Assembly: GCF_014697105.1 (NCBI RefSeq)
Contig: NZ_JACJRF010000010.1
Span: 1 to 64,000, forward strand
Direction: 5' to 3'
Source: Anabaena subtropica FACHB-260
Lineage (GTDB): Bacteria; Cyanobacteriota; Cyanobacteriia; Cyanobacteriales; Nostocaceae
DNA length: 64,000 bases
Shown here: one piece after another, positions 27,347-36,196 of the stretch
Layout of the letters: each line of letters starts with the position of its first letter
Position numbering within the stretch: the stretch's first letter is position 1
The notes under the pieces: model-generated
The model's input: the letters and a program-made list of their open reading frames with translations, nothing else
Databases searched by the model: none
Told to the model about the DNA's origin: nothing
Program-made: the position numbers and the translations under genes

Positions 27347-27909
27347 ATTTTTTCGGTTACTTGTTGGATAAATACAATACTTTGATGACCAAACTATTTT
27401 TTAAGAATAAGACTTAAAAAATTTAGGTTTACTGATTACTAATTTAGTCAAATTTCATGTGTAAATTACATTAATTTTATCTTCAAATTTACGCACTAAT
27501 CACAACATAAATAACCGCAGAGAACACAAAAAATAGAAATAAGAGGAAAAAAGACTTTTTGCATGATTCATCTGTTATTAATATTATCAATTCTTTTATA
27601 TATGTTTTAGACTATGAAATAATACTACCTTATGGATAGTTTTGAGTAATAAGTTTGAAAATACATACTAGTCTTAAGTTATAGGTAAATATTCAAAAAA
27701 AATCTATTTTTAATTCCTAACTATTATTTTAAAAGTTAGAATAAAGACATCAAAATTATGTAATTTTGCAGAGGCTGTAAATCCTGTGTTGCCATGTCTT
27801 GCTGAAGGCCATCGCTGTAGAGAATCGGTATGTCAAAGCTGGCAACCAAGATGAATGTTCACTGTTAACTGGGAGAGTTACACGATCTGCCAAGATGGGT
27901 GCATGAATC
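27347..27909. other. intergenic region, mostly AT-rich, possible gene remnant at right end
   Basis: A 563-bp gap. The left 400 bp is strongly AT-rich and shows nothing. From about 27790 the composition changes, and a frame of about 40 codons stays open to a TGA at 27904-27906. Its translation contains AIAVENRYVKAGNQDE and matches no family I can name. I see no start signal, so I do not call a gene. Confidence 0.35.
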
Positions 27910-29136
27910 CTACTTTCTGACAAAGTTAGACGGGTCTTGATCTAGTCGATGCTTAGTGGGAATGGGTGCTGGCTGCCCATCACCGGCAAGGGCTGCGGTT
28001 TTCTCCAGGGATTCCCTCAATCGCTTGGCTGCGTAGATAGACATATCTCTAGGTACATTAATGCGATCGCGCAAATATCTTAGAGCTACATCAGATCCCG
28101 ATGGAGGTACACAGTCTTCACCGGTCATCATGTGTGTTAAAGCACAACGTAAGGCTTGATCAAACAATTCATCATCTAAGGGGTTGACTCGGATAATATT
28201 GATCCGGTGTTCGATAGTTCGTTGAAGCGCTTCCATGCGGGAGTTTTCGGGTTCTGGATAAGTAACATCTGGTAACCCGAACCAGGGACCGTTATCTACC
28301 CGCGCTTTATTGATCAGCATCTGGGTTTCGCCGTTTTCCCAACAGCCCCCCATCTGGGGCGGCAAATCATGTACGTGGGTGTGAAAGTCGCTCTGGGTAC
28401 CGCAGTAGGTAGGTCGGCTTTCCATTGCGGCAAACCATGCGCTCAAGCGAGGGTTTTCTTCCCGCAGTGAGTAGCCTTTGTAGTAGTAAAGGCTCGCATT
28501 CATTCGTTCTACATAGGGCGTAAAAATGACATCGACGATGCCGAAGCTATCTAGAAAATAAGGGCTTGGGGTGCGGCCTAGAGCTTCCTCGACTTTAGCC
28601 ACCACGCCGATAAATTGTTCTCGGTTGCGTTTTTCCTGTTGAGGGGAAATTGCTGGATAGCACAGCCAAGCGCACCAGGCTCTAAATAAAAGTCGTTCTA
28701 ATTGACGTAGAGGAAGCACCGTGCGGTCTTCCATTCCTTGGCTCAATGGTCCAAAAACCTTTTCCAAAGCGATCAAAATATCATCGCTTTCCTTAATAAT
28801 CCGTCCATCTAGCTCGATAGCAGGGAGCATTCCTGATGGTACCTTACGTTTGTACCAACTTTCTTTCTCCCCATAGCAGAACATTGTCACTTTTTCGATG
28901 CGGTAGGGAATCTGCTTTTCCTCTAGCCATAACCACACTTTTTGACAGTAAGGACACCAAGCGTGGTTATCGCGGTACAGCGTTACCCGCACATCAGATT
29001 CGGGCTGTCCAAACAAGCGCAACCGGGCTTTAGCGTTGGTGAGACCATTAACGGTATCTATTTGATAGTCCGTGAGGGTTTCTAGTTCTTGCCAGCTTAA
29101 GGGTGCAGTAGTCATAGGGTGAGTTGCGTAGGTCAA
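27910..29136 (-). CDS. glutathione S-transferase family protein
   Basis: 408 residues, longer than typical GSTs (200-250). The thioredoxin-like N-domain contains a CPYC redox motif at Cys61-Cys64 ([16 protein letters not shown]), the cis-Pro segment [22 protein letters not shown], and then a helical GST-C domain. The last ~150 residues are an extra region conserved in cyanobacterial and plant homologues. The CPYC motif suggests a glutaredoxin-like activity. The gene is directly downstream of the peroxiredoxin-glutaredoxin gene on the same strand, separated by a perfect 17-bp hairpin. Confidence 0.84.
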   Translation of the reverse strand: MTYATHPMTTAPLSWQELETLTDYQIDTVNGLTNAKARLRLFGQPESDVRVTLYRDNHAWCPYCQKVWLWLEEKQIPYRIEKVTMFCYGEKESWYKRKVPSGMLPAIELDGRIIKESDDILIALEKVFGPLSQGMEDRTVLPLRQLERLLFRAWCAWLCYPAISPQQEKRNREQFIGVVAKVEEALGRTPSPYFLDSFGIVDVIFTPYVERMNASLYYYKGYSLREENPRLSAWFAAMESRPTYCGTQSDFHTHVHDLPPQMGGCWENGETQMLINKARVDNGPWFGLPDVTYPEPENSRMEALQRTIEHRINIIRVNPLDDELFDQALRCALTHMMTGEDCVPPSGSDVALRYLRDRINVPRDMSIYAAKRLRESLEKTAALAGDGQPAPIPTKHRLDQDPSNFVRK

Positions 29137-29226
29137 TACTTAAGACTTTTCTTGACTCTACAATATTTTCAATAAGAATTATCTGAACATCACTAGAGGT
29201 ACGGAGAGAAGTCTCTGCTATAGATG

Positions 29227-29277
29227 CTACTGCAATTCAGCGAGTTAATTAATGCGAGTATCGCTGAATTGCAGTAG
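29227..29277. promoter_or_regulatory. perfect 17-bp inverted repeat between the Prx-Grx and GST genes
   Basis: CTACTGCAATTCAGCGA (29227-29243) and its exact reverse complement (29261-29277) flank a 17-nt spacer. The structure begins 11 bp after the stop codon of the peroxiredoxin-glutaredoxin gene on the minus strand and ends 90 bp before the GST start. There is no T run after it, so it is not a textbook terminator. It may be an attenuator, an mRNA stabiliser or a small inserted element. Confidence 0.7.
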
Positions 29278-29287
29278 GAAGGAGATT

Positions 29288-30049
29288 TTAAACCCCTACT
29301 TTTTCTGGTTTGCTCACATTAAGATTAAGATAGTTTAAAAGAGCTTCCGAATCACCAATTAATAGACCATCAATAAAGACTTGAGGAACTGTTGTTGCTC
29401 CTGTGACAGCACGTAGAGAGCGGGTTGTAATGCCTTTACCCAAGGTAATTTCTTCGTACTCTATGCCATATTCTTCTAACGCAGCTTTGGCGCGAGCGCA
29501 GAAAGGACAACCAACTTTAGTAAACAGGGAAACTAATTTTGGCTTTGCTGCTTGGGGGTTAATGTAATTGAGCATTGTTTGAGCATCAGATACCTCAAAT
29601 GGATCACCAGGTACATTTGGCTCAATAAACATTTTGTCAATTACACCATCTTTCACCAGCATGGAATAACGCCATGAACGTTTGCCAAAACCCAAGTCTG
29701 CTTTATCTACTAGCATTCCCATGCCTTCAGTAAATTCACCGTTGCCATCAGGGAGTAGAGTGATATTTTCTGCTTCTTGGCTTTTTGCCCATTCGTTCAT
29801 GACAAAAGCATCATTGACAGAAACACAGACAATTTCATCAACACCATTTTCTTTAAAGACTTTAGCTAACTCGTTGTAACCGGGTAGGTGAGTCGATGAA
29901 CAAGTTGGTGTGAATGCACCAGGTAAAGAGAAGACTACGACTGTTCTACCTGCGAATAAATCACTGGTTGTTACATTAACCCATTCGTTGTTTTGACGAG
30001 TTCGAAAAGTGACTTGAGGAACTTTCTGGCCTTCTCGATTGGAAAACAT
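29288..30049 (-). CDS. peroxiredoxin-glutaredoxin fusion (hybrid Prx5)
   Basis: 253 residues. Residues 1-165 are a Prx5-type peroxiredoxin with the peroxidatic Cys50 in PGAFTPTC. Residues 170-245 are a glutaredoxin with CPFC at 181-184, TVPQVFIDG and a glutathione-site GDSE. The fused glutaredoxin lets the enzyme reduce peroxides directly with glutathione, in the cytoplasm. It is followed by a GST-family gene on the same strand, which fits a glutathione-based oxidant defence pair. The 26-bp palindrome at 30168 lies upstream. Confidence 0.93.
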   Translation of the reverse strand: MFSNREGQKVPQVTFRTRQNNEWVNVTTSDLFAGRTVVVFSLPGAFTPTCSSTHLPGYNELAKVFKENGVDEIVCVSVNDAFVMNEWAKSQEAENITLLPDGNGEFTEGMGMLVDKADLGFGKRSWRYSMLVKDGVIDKMFIEPNVPGDPFEVSDAQTMLNYINPQAAKPKLVSLFTKVGCPFCARAKAALEEYGIEYEEITLGKGITTRSLRAVTGATTVPQVFIDGLLIGDSEALLNYLNLNVSKPEKVGV

Positions 30050-30167
30050 AAATTTAATTCCCTAGCTGATGAAATTTTATTTTTGATTGTCTCTTACTTT
30101 TAAGCGTAGTCGTTATGAGTATATTTGTCAATAATCGGAATTGAGTTGGTTACACCCCTAACGGATG

Positions 30168-30193
30168 GCGATCAGCTCAGCTGAGCTGATCGC
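30168..30193. promoter_or_regulatory. perfect 26-bp palindrome
   Basis: GCGATCAGCTCAG followed directly by its exact reverse complement, with no spacer. Outside it, GGTTAC (about 30149-30154) and GTAACC (about 30216-30221) form a second, wider inverted pair. The site is 119 bp upstream of the Prx-Grx start and 68 bp after the end of the next minus-strand gene. It could be a terminator stem, a repressor site or a tiny palindromic element; the sequence does not decide. Confidence 0.65.
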
Positions 30194-30260
30194 TAGTAGA
30201 ATTTTTATTGATGGGCGTAACCGTGCCATAACGTCCACAAACTATGACTAGTAAAGAGTT

Positions 30261-30632
30261 TCAATCCGCTTTGCGCTCTTTCAACACTTGATCGAGTAAT
30301 TGTCTAGCTGGTTGTGCTTTAGTCAGTGCTGCTTGGTGGTCACTGTAAGCACGAACCAAGCGAGATAAACTACTGACACCAGTCTTAAGTTGCTCAAGCT
30401 CTTCACCTGTAACTAGTTCCCCATCCAGCATCCGCCCGATTAAAGGTTTAATATCCCCCACTTCCTGCCGAACTTTTTGCAGTTTTTCTACAGTACTCAG
30501 TAAGGATTTTAGTGAATTCAAAATATGATCAATATCTTGGGTATCTTCCACAGGTTCAGAGGAATTGTCATTTTCTAACACTGTAGGCAATTCCTGTGCA
30601 GTTTCACTTTTAACCCCGTTTGGCTTTGCCAT
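30261..30632 (-). CDS. small helical protein, unknown function
   Basis: I place the start at 30632, since GAGGAAG lies nine bases upstream; a longer frame to 30695 lacks such a site. The 123-residue product has an acidic N-terminal part and a helical, probably coiled-coil remainder (ILNSLKSLLSTVEKLQKVRQEVGDIKP-type heptads; RQLLDQVLKERKAD end). There is no signal peptide or membrane span. No family was recognised. It is divergent from truB. Confidence 0.62.
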   Translation of the reverse strand: MAKPNGVKSETAQELPTVLENDNSSEPVEDTQDIDHILNSLKSLLSTVEKLQKVRQEVGDIKPLIGRMLDGELVTGEELEQLKTGVSSLSRLVRAYSDHQAALTKAQPARQLLDQVLKERKAD

Positions 30633-30905
30633 TAACGCTTCCTCAATAATTTGTTTTAGTCTATCAACAAAGCTAGGGGAGAAGAGGAGCCTCACAGGTT
30701 TAGGTTTTTTACGCTTTTCTCAAAAAAATGGGTTTAGGGTGTAGGGGTGGATTGATAAAACTATGATTATTTCGTTAGTTTTATAGTCATCACTGATTGC
30801 GCCTTTAAAAACCTACACTTATTAGAGAGGCGCAGGGGAAGAAATTCTTTAATTTTGAATTTTGAATTGGTATTATGGCTTATCTACAAACCACGAAATT
30901 AAACT

Positions 30906-31784
30906 GTGCAAGGTTTTATTAATTTAGACAAGCCATTTGGTTGGACTTCCCACGACTGTGTAGCGCGGGTGCGTAAACTGTTACGCCTCAAACGTGTGGG
31001 ACACGCTGGAACATTAGATCCAGCCGCTACTGGGGTGTTACCTATCGCCATTGGCAAAGCTACAAGATTATTGCAATATCTCCCAGGAGACAAAGCCTAT
31101 AAAGCCACTATCCGCTTTGGTGTGCGGACTACAACGGATGATTTACAGGGAGAAATTATTACTTCTCAACCTTGTATAGGATTGAGTTTGTCTGAGGTGA
31201 CAGCTGCACTCTCCAAATTTACCGGCAAGATTGAACAAATACCTCCCATTTACAGTGCGATTCAAGTGGAGGGAAAACGCTTGTATGATTTGGCACGTAA
31301 AGGTGAAACAATAGAAGTACCTGCGCGGACTGTAGAAGTTTTTAGTATAGAAGTTTTAGATTGGCGAGAAGGGAATTTTCCCGAATTAGACGTGGCGATC
31401 GCCTGTGGTAGTGGTACATATATTAGAGCGATCGCTCGTGATTTAGGTGCAGTTTTCAACACAGGTGGAACTCTCGCCGCTTTAATCCGTACTCATAGCA
31501 GTGGCTTCAATTTAACAGATAGTCTCACCTTTACAGACTTAGAAACTCAACTGCAAGCTGGTATATTTCAAGCAACTCCTGCCGATACAGCCTTACAATA
31601 TTTACCATCCGTCACTTTACCAACTATATCTGCACAAAAATGGTGTCAGGGACAACGAATTGACTTTACCTCAGAAATTGCTGGTAAAGTGCGAGTTTAT
31701 GAAACAGACACTCGTTTTTTGGGAATTGGGGAATTGCAAGAGGGTGTGTTAATTCCTCAGATGGTTTTTGAACCAATTTCTTAA
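30906..31784 (+). CDS. truB: tRNA pseudouridine(55) synthase
   Basis: 292 residues. It converts U55 to pseudouridine in the T-loop of tRNAs. The catalytic Asp is in [15 protein letters not shown]. Further family segments are [38 protein letters not shown], and [15 protein letters not shown]. The start is a GTG at 30906, which gives the canonical N-terminus; no nearby ATG is in frame. It stands alone. Confidence 0.95.
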   Translation: MQGFINLDKPFGWTSHDCVARVRKLLRLKRVGHAGTLDPAATGVLPIAIGKATRLLQYLPGDKAYKATIRFGVRTTTDDLQGEIITSQPCIGLSLSEVTAALSKFTGKIEQIPPIYSAIQVEGKRLYDLARKGETIEVPARTVEVFSIEVLDWREGNFPELDVAIACGSGTYIRAIARDLGAVFNTGGTLAALIRTHSSGFNLTDSLTFTDLETQLQAGIFQATPADTALQYLPSVTLPTISAQKWCQGQRIDFTSEIAGKVRVYETDTRFLGIGELQEGVLIPQMVFEPIS

Positions 31785-31891
31785 ATAGATTTGAATATCT
31801 TAGGTGCGATCGCCTTGTGCCAATTCCTCATTGATCAGGATATTGTGTCAGATATTCATACCATCTGGGATGTGGACTGCGTATCGTCTAT

Positions 31892-32647
31892 TCAGCTACA
31901 TCTCATATTTTTATCAAACAAAAATTTCCCAGATTCTTTGATATAGTTGCCAAAATAGCTTACACCAAAGTCAAGCAACCAAGAGTCGGTTCCAAAAAGA
32001 TTAGTAAGCTGAATATTAATCTCGTTAAGTACCGCATCATATCCTATATCTGCAAGATTATTCCTGGTCAATATGGAAAACCCAACACTTACGCTACGGT
32101 CAAATTGAGCTTTGTCTTTTTGATTTAGGTTATTAGGTCTGAAAATATTTCTAATTCCTTCTTTAATTAGAGCTTCAACCAATGCTTGACCTATAATTTC
32201 GTTATTATTAAACCTATGAAAAACTAGACAAGCATTGGATGGTGTATTGGAATTGGGAAATGCAACAACTACATACTCTTTATGACTATTACCAGGAAGC
32301 CACACCAATTCATCAACACTGCCACGGTTATTTTGATAATTAATTAGATTATGAACCTTCAGGGAGGTGGGATCAAAACTTGTACCGACTAAAATATCCC
32401 AATTTCCACGGTTATTTAGATGCTTTAAAGTCAATACGCCTTTTAAATTAGGGTTGTCTTTGACGACAAAACACACATAGCCACGGTTTCTTTTTCCAGG
32501 GCCATTATCTCTGAAATTCGTATAGCGATTATCGCCCAAGTCTCCACATATATTGGGTGCTGCTATTCCAGGACGAGGAATAGATACTAAGAGTGTCAGG
32601 CTAGCAATTAATAATTTTGCAAGCTTAAAACCTTTCATTTTCAACAT
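31892..32647 (-). CDS. secreted protein, unknown function
   Basis: 251 residues with a clear signal peptide (hydrophobic LAKLLIASLTLLVSIP, cleavage near IAA). A second ATG four residues in could also start it. The mature part has scattered cysteines (CGDLGDN, YVCFVV, NACLVF, terminal RCS), consistent with disulfides outside the cytoplasm, and a helical C-terminal half. No domain was recognised. It starts a run of minus-strand genes for exported proteins up to 34.8 kb. Confidence 0.6.
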   Translation of the reverse strand: MLKMKGFKLAKLLIASLTLLVSIPRPGIAAPNICGDLGDNRYTNFRDNGPGKRNRGYVCFVVKDNPNLKGVLTLKHLNNRGNWDILVGTSFDPTSLKVHNLINYQNNRGSVDELVWLPGNSHKEYVVVAFPNSNTPSNACLVFHRFNNNEIIGQALVEALIKEGIRNIFRPNNLNQKDKAQFDRSVSVGFSILTRNNLADIGYDAVLNEINIQLTNLFGTDSWLLDFGVSYFGNYIKESGKFLFDKNMRCS

Positions 32648-32831
32648 TATTTTTGCCTACAAATTGATTAGCAGTACATTCCAAGTAAAATAGCGTCGCC
32701 CACACTTGCGCCACAATTAAAATGAAGTAATGAACCCCATTTTGACAAATGTGCAATTACCTGGAACTGTCAAGGATGATTTCATATCCTCAGCAAGACA
32801 ATAGACCAGTTGGATTAAATGCCTAAGGATA

Positions 32832-32853
32832 TATAGAACTCATATTTGATTTT
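32832..32853 (-). repeat. AAAATCAARTATGARTYC dispersed word, copy 1
   Basis: Reading on the minus strand, this 22-bp stretch matches 46271-46292 and 58724-58745 with one or two changes. The last two are near copies of another inverted-repeat element. Chance recurrence at this length within 64 kb is unlikely. Function unknown. Confidence 0.5.
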
Positions 32854-32937
32854 GGTATCCCTTACGGGAGCGTAGCCATAAAAACTCAATACAACTCAAA
32901 GATGCTTCTTTCGCATCACCTATTACCTGCTTACGCC

Positions 32938-33495
32938 CTAGAAACTACAATTAGATTTACAGACAATCTTTTCCTGCTTTTCATCAGCACCGTAAAATGT
33001 GATGCTGTGAACCGTACCACCAAGCCCAAAAAAACCGCTTCTAGTCAAGTCAATATGGACTCGCAGCAGCTGAGAGACTTCGCCATTGATTTGTGTAAAA
33101 GCTGATATTTGACACCCTTGATTTGCTGATTGGGTAGACCGAAATCTAATGGGTTTTGCAATTCCTCGTGCTTTGAAGCCGTTCACTTCCATGACTACTT
33201 CATTATCTGAAACCGATTGACGGGCGATACCAAAAGCTGGAACTTCAATTGCTAGTAGACGTTCTAAACGACCATTTTGAAGTTTCCAATAAGGGTATAC
33301 AGGTTTAGAAGTTTTCCAAGAGCAATCTGGGTTATTTTGTACACCATAATGTACCTGATTACCGTTGTCACTCTTGGAGATGAAGAAAATACTGTTGAGG
33401 GTTGTAGCATAGGAGCGGGTGGTTGGAACAAGTAAAAGTGCGATCGCACCACCTATAAAAGAAAGATTTACTAGCTTTTTTAGTAGCTCGGACAT
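32938..33495 (-). CDS. DUF4833-like secreted protein
   Basis: 185 residues from the ATG at 33495, which begins a signal peptide (LVNLSFIGGAIALLLVP, cleavage near SYA); the longer frame is unlikely. The core NSIFFISKSDNGNQVHYGVQ followed by KPVYPYWKL and IEVPAFGIA resembles the DUF4833 family of exported proteins of unknown function. The two terminal cysteines (KSNCSF and VCK) may pair. It is in the same direction as, and close to, other genes for exported proteins. Confidence 0.65.
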   Translation of the reverse strand: MSELLKKLVNLSFIGGAIALLLVPTTRSYATTLNSIFFISKSDNGNQVHYGVQNNPDCSWKTSKPVYPYWKLQNGRLERLLAIEVPAFGIARQSVSDNEVVMEVNGFKARGIAKPIRFRSTQSANQGCQISAFTQINGEVSQLLRVHIDLTRSGFFGLGGTVHSITFYGADEKQEKIVCKSNCSF

Positions 33496-33603
33496 AAGCT
33501 TTGGCGTTTGATATCGAATGGGCAAAGAATAGTATTTTTTGATGGTACTTTGCGTAAAACACTTGTATTTGGCTTGTAGTTGCGCTTTACCGCATAGACA
33601 CAA

Positions 33604-33758
33604 AACTGCTTCTCGCTCAGTAGCGCAACTGCAAACCAGTGGTGATTATTTGTGGCGACTTACTGAAACCGTAGAATCATTATCGCCAGCATTTGTTTAC
33701 CCCCCAGCAATTTTCAAGCTGAGTACGCCTTCCCGTTCCTAGTTGATTAATTTTAGGG
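33604..33758 (-). pseudogene. remnant of a duplicated C-terminus of the Arg-rich protein gene
   Basis: The 22-bp sequence beginning TCAAGCTGAGTACGCC occurs at 33714-33735 and again at 33790-33811. The second copy encodes the end of the Arg-rich protein (GRRTQLDNC). The first, read on the minus strand, encodes GRRTQLENC and then runs into a diverged frame. This looks like the decayed tail of a tandem copy of that gene. Confidence 0.45.
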
Positions 33759-34262
33759 CTATAAACAATCGTAGGAAGACTGGCAATTGTCAAGCTGAGT
33801 ACGCCTTCCCGGAACTGTACTGGAACTGTCATTGCCCCAAAAGGGTGCCGTCTTCACTAATGTGTCAATTAAGAAGTCCCGCATCCGAGCGTTTCGTTCC
33901 CGTTCTGCCGCCAGAAACTTTTCTCGCTCCTGGGGTGTGAGGCTTTGGAGGTATGCTTCTCGATGTTTTCTAGCTGCTTGTCTAGCAGCTTCCCGCCGTT
34001 GTCTAACGGCTTCTAGCCTTCTTTGTCGTTGCTCATAACGTTCTTGTCTTTGTCTGGCTCTTTCTCTGTTGCGTACCTCGCGGTCTACTGTATTGATTAT
34101 TTGGTTGAAAGACCCGAAGGAGTTAGCAATCTGGATGGTTTTTGCTGTACTGGGTAAAGATTTATTTGTCGAAGAATTGACTAACTCAGTTGCAGCTAAA
34201 GATGGAGAAATGCTAGAGATGGAAAATAAAGCCAGACTTGATAACCCAACAATAAATTTCAT
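33759..34262 (-). CDS. secreted Arg/Glu-rich helical protein
   Basis: I place the start at 34262, where a signal peptide begins (MKFIVGLSSLALFSIS, cleavage near LAA) behind an AGGA ribosome site. The frame to 34355 would bury that signal. The 167-residue product has a long strongly charged helical region (about residues 60-125) made of RxxRQRQERYEQRQRR-like repeats and a segment YLQSLTPQEREKFLA. It ends in a Cys-containing tail. Its upstream region carries one of the four TTGCAGCA-N14-WCGTWY sites (34401-34430). Function unknown. Confidence 0.65.
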   Translation of the reverse strand: MKFIVGLSSLALFSISSISPSLAATELVNSSTNKSLPSTAKTIQIANSFGSFNQIINTVDREVRNRERARQRQERYEQRQRRLEAVRQRREAARQAARKHREAYLQSLTPQEREKFLAAERERNARMRDFLIDTLVKTAPFWGNDSSSTVPGRRTQLDNCQSSYDCL

Positions 34263-34400
34263 AGGAATATATCCTGATAGTGGTAGCTTTTTGTGACTAG
34301 GATAATCGATGTTTGTAAGTATAATTGCAGAATGGACACTGATAGCGCCAGACATTCTGACTTATCTTTGCAATTTCATTTTCTATCCTTCACAATCTAT

Positions 34401-34430
34401 GTACGTTTAAGATTTACACCGTGCTGCAAA
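34401..34430 (-). promoter_or_regulatory. putative sigma promoter, site A
   Basis: On the minus strand it reads TTTGCAGCAC, 14 nt, ACGTAC. The spacing is identical in four sites (34401, 34823, 38603, 40291). The -10-like hexamer is about 140 bp before the chosen start codon of the Arg-rich protein. See findings for the alignment. Confidence 0.65.
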
Positions 34431-34496
34431 CAGTAAATAAGTTTTTCCCCGACTACAATTTTTTTACAAGATATTAGGCCTGTCATGTTACTAGCC

Positions 34497-34787
34497 CTAT
34501 ATTTGTGTAGTCTTACTTCTTCCTGCAACAGCAAGGCCGATACCAACAGAACCGAATATTCCAGCAATCGCAAGAGAGGTAACCATTGCATCTTGCTTGC
34601 CTTTCAATGCTTGCTCGTCGAACTTATCCAAATCTGTTACTTTACGAAATAGCTTATCGGCTTGACTTCGACTTTCTAACTCATTTTGAAATTGAATTAT
34701 CTGAAAAAAACTTGCACCTCCAAAAATTAGAGATATTATTGCAACAGCGAAGAGTATCCCCCCAGCAACAGTCATCATTTGCTTCAT
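34497..34787 (-). CDS. small two-span membrane protein
   Basis: 96 residues: one membrane span at about 7-30, a charged helical middle (QNELESRSQADKLFRKVTDLDKFDEQALKGK), and a second span at about 66-88. Both ends should lie on the same side. No family was recognised. Its ATG is about 36 bp downstream of one of the four shared promoter-like sites (34823-34852), so it is probably co-regulated with the sigma-CHAT locus. Confidence 0.65.
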   Translation of the reverse strand: MKQMMTVAGGILFAVAIISLIFGGASFFQIIQFQNELESRSQADKLFRKVTDLDKFDEQALKGKQDAMVTSLAIAGIFGSVGIGLAVAGRSKTTQI

Positions 34788-34822
34788 GATCTAGCTCTCT
34801 TAATTTATCCTTCACAATATAG

Positions 34823-34852
34823 ATACGTAAGAGAATCCCTCAGTGCTGCAAA
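34823..34852 (-). promoter_or_regulatory. putative sigma promoter, site B
   Basis: Minus strand: TTTGCAGCAC, 14 nt, ACGTAT. It is placed about 36 bp before the ATG of the small two-span membrane protein, a normal promoter distance. It shares further flanking similarity with site A (TTGTGAAGGATA after the -10-like box). Confidence 0.7.
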
Positions 34853-35000
34853 AGACTCAAAATTTTTTTCTGGAGGCTTATAAGCTGTTAAGCATTTAAT
34901 TTGCATATTGAGACCGCAGGGGGGCAGGGAGCAGGGGGCAAGGGAGAGGGTTTACAGCTTTTACCAGCATGAAATTGATGCAATTTAAATGACGATTAGC

Positions 35001-35288
35001 TTACCAGACCAACATTGACTGAGCCAAAGCAATAGCTTCAGCTTCTCCACGATCAACTAAGATTGATAATAGTTCTAATATCAGGGCTTCAGGAGATTAA
35101 ATTTCTAACCAAGTTAATTGACTGACGGCTTGTGCGCCAGGTAAACCTGCACCTTGGACTGTGACTTCATCCCATACTGCTAGGGGAATTAATATTTGCT
35201 GATACAGTTGGGGCAGAAGTTCTAGTTGCGCGATAATTGACAAGCAAATGAGGGGGCTGCTATCGGCAACAATCACAGGGTTAGTCAT
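35001..35288 (-). pseudogene. truncated DUF3368 (PIN-like) toxin with in-frame stop
   Basis: The frame from 35288 reads MTNPVIVADSSPLICLSII, the start of a PIN-like DUF3368 nuclease with its first acidic residue, up to SQLTWLEI and a TAA at 35097-35099. After this stop the same frame continues with SPEALILELLSILVDRGEAEAIALA, which is the conserved middle of DUF3368, and ends at 35001. The rest of the domain is missing. It overlaps the antitoxin gene by 8 bp, as in intact pairs. A stop mutation plus a 3' deletion have probably inactivated it. Confidence 0.75.
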
Positions 35289-35532
35289 CGCGTAATTCGT
35301 CGGCGATTTGGTCATCATCAAGGTTGATAACCGGGATTTGCAAACGCCCTAGTTCGTACATGAATTGGAGTTTGTTCATACTGCAAAAGGCTGCGGCTTT
35401 ACCAAGGGATAGTCGGCGTAGTTCAAATAACTTGACTGCAAGCAAAAATGTCAATTCTGCTTCTAATGCTTGGGGTGATTTACCGGAGGTAATGAGTAAG
35501 TCATCGGGATACTGAAGGGATAAGATGTGCAT
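35281..35532 (-). CDS. UPF0175 family antitoxin
   Basis: 83 residues with the UPF0175 pattern: N-terminal YPDDLL, the helical AELTFLLAVKLFELRRLSLGKAAAFCSMNKLQFMYELGRLQIPVINL, and a short acidic tail. UPF0175 proteins pair with DUF3368 PIN-like toxins, and a DUF3368 remnant follows with an 8-bp overlap. The antitoxin frame is intact although its toxin is broken. Confidence 0.82.
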   Translation of the reverse strand: MHILSLQYPDDLLITSGKSPQALEAELTFLLAVKLFELRRLSLGKAAAFCSMNKLQFMYELGRLQIPVINLDDDQIADELRDD

Positions 35533-35578
35533 AGTTTGGCTTTTACTTCCTGATGCTTAATTCTTTCTTGATTATGGC

Positions 35579-36196
35579 TTATACCAGACCAACTAAGATA
35601 GCGATCGCACCCAGTAGGGAATGACTGATGATAATACTATGTAAATTCCGATATTTGGCGTAGTGACAGCCCCAAAAGATACCAATGATCAATGTGAATA
35701 GTAGTGTGGGTACATCTTGATAGATGAGGTGAACAAAGCTATAGAGTAATGTTGAGAGGAGAATCTGTAACCAAATCGCTAATTTAGCTCTCGAAAAAAT
35801 CCCGAATAAAAAGCCGCGATATAAAAACTCTTGCAAAGGAGAAGATACAGCCACAAAAAACAGGTAGAAAGGCCATGTGTATGCAGAGTTGTCGATACGT
35901 GAACCTTGCTTCATATAGTAAATGAACATCAGCAAAGCAGAAGCTAATGTTGGTAGAGCGATCGCACTGAGAGAACTTTTTAAGTTTTGTTTCGTAAATC
36001 CTAGTTCTACAGTAGAAAATCGGTACAGTCGAGCGATCGCTAAAACAGCCACAGCAGCCAAAATCAAAATATAAAATCGCCAGGAGAAAGGAACTAATCC
36101 TAAATAAATCAAAAGAACAGGCAAAATATATGCCAAGCCCACAATCAAAATTACTTTCTGCTGTTCTTTACTGACTAATTTACCTTGCATATTCAC
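35579..36196 (-). CDS. CPBP-family intramembrane protein (protease-like, altered motif)
   Basis: 205 residues, about six membrane spans, belonging to the CPBP/CAAX-processing-like (Abi) family. The first motif, normally EExxxR, is QEFLYR here (Gln122, Glu123, Arg127). Histidines at 156 and 192 lie where the second and third motifs are expected. The Gln change may or may not abolish activity. Its start overlaps the end of the CHAT gene by 4 bp (ATGA), so translation is coupled and the two products probably work together. Confidence 0.8.
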   Translation of the reverse strand: MNMQGKLVSKEQQKVILIVGLAYILPVLLIYLGLVPFSWRFYILILAAVAVLAIARLYRFSTVELGFTKQNLKSSLSAIALPTLASALLMFIYYMKQGSRIDNSAYTWPFYLFFVAVSSPLQEFLYRGFLFGIFSRAKLAIWLQILLSTLLYSFVHLIYQDVPTLLFTLIIGIFWGCHYAKYRNLHSIIISHSLLGAIAILVGLV

